Assembly: GCA_040357565.1 (NCBI GenBank) | Contig: JBDODJ010000007.1 | DNA: 64,000 nt | Strand: one strand, 5' to 3' | DNA from: Cercozoa sp. M6MM | Lineage: Eukaryota; Endomyxa: Ascetosporea | Part shown: piece by piece, positions 60,235 to 64,000 of the stretch | Layout: each line of letters begins with the position of its first letter | Position numbering within the stretch: position 1 is the stretch's first letter | Translations under genes and position numbers: made by a program | Notes under the pieces: generated by a model | Seen by the model: the letters and a program-made list of their open reading frames with translations, nothing else | What the model was told of the DNA's origin: nothing | Database searches by the model: none

Positions 60235-61734
60235 TCAAATTCTATCGATACACGGGCATACTGTCGACATTGCCGATAATTTTGTGCGGTTGGGCGAAAA
60301 TACCTATCACTTCGTCAACGATTGCGGCTTCCAGTTCGGCTTCATCAAAAAGTATTCGATCGGAGGCGAAGGCTGTGAGTGAGTCTTCAACGTCAACAAG
60401 AAAACTTGCGGGGATATACACCACTCCATCGTCAACCTGTTCACACACAACAACAGGAACCGGAATGCACAGTGTGCGGTTGAAACACCAGAAAAACACG
60501 CCCTATATAATTACTGTACGACAAGTTCTCTGACTTCCTGGAAGTGTTCTGGCAAGGCAGACGTGGAGACGTCGAGGCTGTACCGATTTGTAGGCTCGTC
60601 CGTCATGTACAGTCGACTACAATGCACATGTAGCGGCATCCTGGTGTACAACTTTGCGACTTGCTCGGCAGATCGAGCTGTCATAATTTCATTCTCGGTA
60701 AGGCTCCGCACTAGGTGGGTTGTTCCTGCAAAAGTAAAAAGATGTCAATGTACAGCATATTTCAAGTACAAATGAATACCTTTAGGTCGCGCATGAGCAT
60801 GCGCTACGAGATTTTTTAGAACGTCTGCCACGCAAGACGCACCATTGTACTTTTGCACAACGGACTGCTTCAGTTGGTAGAATTCTTCGAACTGCAGAAC
60901 GTCCCTTGGAGACATTTGCGCCAAGAGGTCCTTGTAGTGTTTGTCCCGCGGTGGCAAGTGGCCCAGAACCTCCAGTCCAATCGTCTTTAGCATCTAAAAT
61001 CGAGCGCAACAACCTCGGCCACACTGAAGTATAGTCAATCGTACTACAGAAACTTACGGTGATGATTTGCCCGACTGTAGTGCTCAAAGGATACACTGCA
61101 ATCTTGATGTGCTGAAAGAAGCAGAACGCCAGAGTGCAGGCAAACAGATGTTTAAGACTGAAACTGGTTTTACCTTCGCGCCATCGCTTCGGGTTTCGTC
61201 TTCGATTGACTTGATGTGCATCTCATGCTGCGTGAACTTTTCATTTGGAAACACGGCCGAAACAACATCTCGCAATTCGACATTTGTGCCCAAGAAACCA
61301 ACGATTTTGTTGTGATACAACGTCGAGTGCTCCGGAACAAGTTCGGAAATGAGAACCTGGTTCTTCTGTATTTCTGCAGGCACTCCGTAGAATCGCACCT
61401 TGTAGTCTTTCACAACTTGGGGTGGCAACTCCTTTGTCTGAGTGACCAATATGTCGTACTCGGCGCAGCTGTAATACGGGTCTGCATCACGAACAAAGTC
61501 CTCTGTGCTTTCATTCGCAAAGCGGCGATCGGATTCAAGAAACCTGCAGACACGAATTGCTTTACAATAGCTTTGAATTTAGTAGCAAAACGTAGCAATC
61601 AGCAAGTTGTACGTGCTCAAATCCTTGCCGACGTGCATACTCTCCGCCAACAAGGTCAATCCACTCGACTCAGTCACGCAGGTTTGAAACGGTGCGTTAA
61701 TTAGGTCGGTCTATGCGTGACTTATTGTGTGTGT

Positions 61735-61782
<48 letters not shown>

Positions 61783-61792
61783 NNNNNNNNNN

Positions 61793-61840
<48 letters not shown>

Positions 61841-62769
61841 TACCATGCCAGGAAAGACACGCTGGACCAAGGACTGTGAACTAGAAATACAGTCACTGTG
61901 AATTTACTACTTCGCCTGTAAAAGATACTCAAAACGAATGAAGTACTGGTCAGCGACTGGAGTTAGCGGACAGTTCTGCATATAAGAGGTGTATTGGGTA
62001 CGTGATGGGCAGTTGCAAAGTACGGCAGGCTTGTCGACGACCAGCAGCCCAACGCTCTTTTTGTGGGCGACGAGTGCTGAATCGGGATCCAGGTCCCCTG
62101 CTTGAGGATAGAAATTCGTGTTAAAGTTTACGCGTAAAATGGTCGTTCTGTCAGGCTTGTCGTACTCATCTTTCAACGGCTTTGATGCGTCAAGAATTCG
62201 GTGTCCATTGACAAAGAGCGCTCCGTGCTCCGCGGCTTTCAAAAAGTGCTCAGGGCGCAACAAATGCTCGCAAGCTATTTTCAACAACATAGGGGGATAC
62301 CAACTCCATCGTTGTTTCAACTGGTACCAGAGTTTGACAAGAACGTTGCAATGCACGGTTTGACATCTTTGTGCCTGCATTTCACCAGCAGAACCTGGTC
62401 AGTTTGCAACCGTGTGTGCACACTTCCATGATTTGCGACATGACTGCAAACATACGGTAGTCTACATCGCTTGGACCGGGTGAATCGAGCATTTAGAGTA
62501 CATTGGTGCGCGATTGAATCGATCTTGCTCAAGCAGAACTGAGAATGAAAGGTCCATGTCGTGTGATGCAAAACCCTGGTGCAGTGCATTTGTTACATCT
62601 TCTGTCCTTCGTAAATTCGTCTCGCTCAAGCTCGAGATTTCGAACTAGTTTCTAACGAAGCAACTAACATCAAGGGTATCGATGCAATTCAGTTTACCTC
62701 AATGGGCGGCACTTTCTGTCCAGTTCGCGGACTCCCGCTTAAACAACGAAGAGCACGTCGCCGCAACAT
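60235..62769 (-). CDS. RluA-like pseudouridine synthase homologue with degenerate active-site motifs
   Basis: Start MLRRRALRCLSGSPRTGQKV looks like a mitochondrial presequence. An S4-like RNA-binding module follows: CEHLLRPEHFLKAAEHGALF, VNGHRILDASKPLKD, TTILRVN. Then SVGLLVVDKPAVL corresponds to the family's DDxLLVVNKPAG. After a microsatellite intron, ESSGLTLLAESMHVGKDL aligns with the TSGLLLLAK segment that normally follows the catalytic RLD. At 61.05-60.98 kb, VYPLSTTVGQIITMLKTIGL, then EVLGH, takes the place of the family's P-TGRTHQIR-HL---G-PI-GD. The catalytic Asp of RLD and the Arg/His of TGRTHQIR are not evident. Exons remain open and phases agree, so the gene seems intact; it may be a catalytically inactive rRNA- or mRNA-binding homologue. 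The 3' part (60.9-60.2 kb; YTRMPLHVHCSRLY, GVVYIPASFLVDVEDSL) is not a known domain, and its end is uncertain. Confidence 0.6.
61730..61840. repeat. (GT)n microsatellite with 10-N gap
   Basis: GT run with N at 61783-61792 in an intron of the RluA-like gene, between the KPA and SSGL exons. A small exon or part of the RLD motif could be lost in the gap. Confidence 0.97.
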
Positions 62770-62985
62770 GCTAGGATGAGCACAAACTCTCCAGGAACAC
62801 TCCAATCCGCTCGGTACGCCTCACAACAAACCTGCTGGGTCACCTCGGTTTAAAAAAACTGCCAGTTGGGTCTATAAATCAAACATCTTCTTCCGCGCGG
62901 ATTGGATGTCATAACCGAACACTACTTGAATTTCAGTTCAGTCTTGAAAGCGTGACTAGTGCAGAGGAGGGCGCGTGTGAACTAC

Positions 62986-63341
62986 TCACTGTAAAGTTCG
63001 AGACCGCGGGTGCATCGCTAGGTAGTGCCGCGACTGCAGATGACAGGCAACGCCAGGCCGTGCAATTTCTACAACCTCACTCTGAGACTCTTCGTCACTA
63101 GAGACGCTGACGGATGTTGTGTCCGGCTTTCGGCAACAGGACGTTGCCGCAGTGTCACTGACACCTGGGAGCCCGATACTTGCTGCGGCCGGGCCGCATG
63201 TGACTCGCTTTCGTCGTCCTGCTCTGGTGCCGCACAACAAGTACACAGACGCTTGATTCTCTGCCAGCCATATTTGACTGCCTTCTGATCACGCACGCAC
63301 ACAAAGCACACTCGGATTTGTACAGAAAACCTGGACGGCAT
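62986..63341 (-). CDS. Possible small cysteine-containing protein
   Basis: Open frame starting MPSRFSVQIRVCFVCVRDQK and AVKYGWQRIKRLCTCCAAPE, followed by an acidic/Ser-rich end. Two C-x2-C or CC clusters suggest a metal-binding protein. No family recognised; the 3' exon structure is uncertain and the frame may be chance. It lies between the RluA-like and PIG-M genes on the same strand. Confidence 0.3.
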
Positions 63342-63561
63342 TTCACAAGATCTCCCTTTCAACTATGTTTACGGTACCAGCATGCAGCTGACGAGTGGTT
63401 TTCTGTGCAATCAAGTACTTGACGAATCAATTAAACTACAATGTCTGATAGCCATGAACAAGCTGAAACAGCCGACACGATGATCTCAGCGGTAGAAGTG
63501 AAACTCCGTCGAGGCAATTAAACATAAACTGACTTGAACTGAAGCGACGCGCAAGGTGAGG

Positions 63562-64000
<439 letters not shown>

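Overview
The window is nuclear DNA of an intron-dense unicellular eukaryote. Almost every gene is cut into short exons by introns of about 45-120 bp that begin GTAC, GTGC, GTAT or GTAG and end in a short pyrimidine stretch plus CAG/TAG. Gene spacing is tight on both strands, and many introns carry (GT)n/(CA)n microsatellites, several interrupted by assembly gaps (runs of N). The lineage cannot be fixed from the sequence. The mix (a DD3-3 protein as in slime moulds and oomycetes, a p22phox-like module, a monopolin Csm1/Pcs1-like protein, CCDC112, MFAP1) points to a free-living protist with flagellate-type and amoebozoan/opisthokont/stramenopile-like gene content. There are no bacterial operons, CRISPR arrays, rRNA genes or convincing tRNAs. 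Most single-frame ORFs do not show the exon joins, so gene models here were assembled by reading exons, splice sites and phases by eye. Exon edges are approximate unless stated.

Layout. 1-11.0 kb (-): most of a giant SPRY/CUB-like domain protein resembling HECTD4/ZZEF1-type proteins, running off the left edge. 11.3-13.7 (+): uncharacterised helical protein. 14.1-17.1 (-): secreted/type I membrane DD3-3 protein. 17.9-19.7 (-): D-serine dehydratase/D-threonine aldolase-like PLP enzyme. 20.3-24.1 (+): an NADPH oxidase in which an SH3 domain, a p22phox (CYBA)-like module and a complete gp91phox (NOX2) module are read in one continuous frame. 24.8-26.8 (-): retinol-dehydrogenase-like SDR. 27.7-31.1 (-): uncharacterised coiled-coil/Ser-rich protein. 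31.5-33.9 (+): coiled-coil kinetochore protein resembling monopolin Csm1/Pcs1. 34.6-43.6 (+): very long SAP plus SNF2 ATPase. 44.4-47.0 (-): spliceosomal protein MFAP1, with a U6 snRNA gene inside one of its introns. 47.4-48.9 (+): Yip1-family Golgi protein. 49.2-50.9 (-): CCDC112. 50.9-52.8 (+): uncharacterised helical protein. 52.9-54.2 (+): mitochondrial Fe-S co-chaperone HSCB. 54.5-55.5 (-): Vma12/TMEM199 V-ATPase assembly factor. 55.7-59.6 (+): PIF1 helicase with a long lysine-rich tail. 60.2-62.8 (-): RluA-like pseudouridine synthase homologue with degenerate active-site motifs. 63.6-64.0 (-): 3' end of the GPI mannosyltransferase PIG-M.

The most notable systems are the single-chain SH3-p22phox-NOX2 oxidase, which puts in cis parts that in animals are separate subunits of the phagocyte oxidase, and the U6 snRNA nested in an intron of MFAP1, a protein of the same spliceosomal machinery. 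The rest is mostly housekeeping genes in head-to-head or tail-to-tail order with short intergenic spacers.
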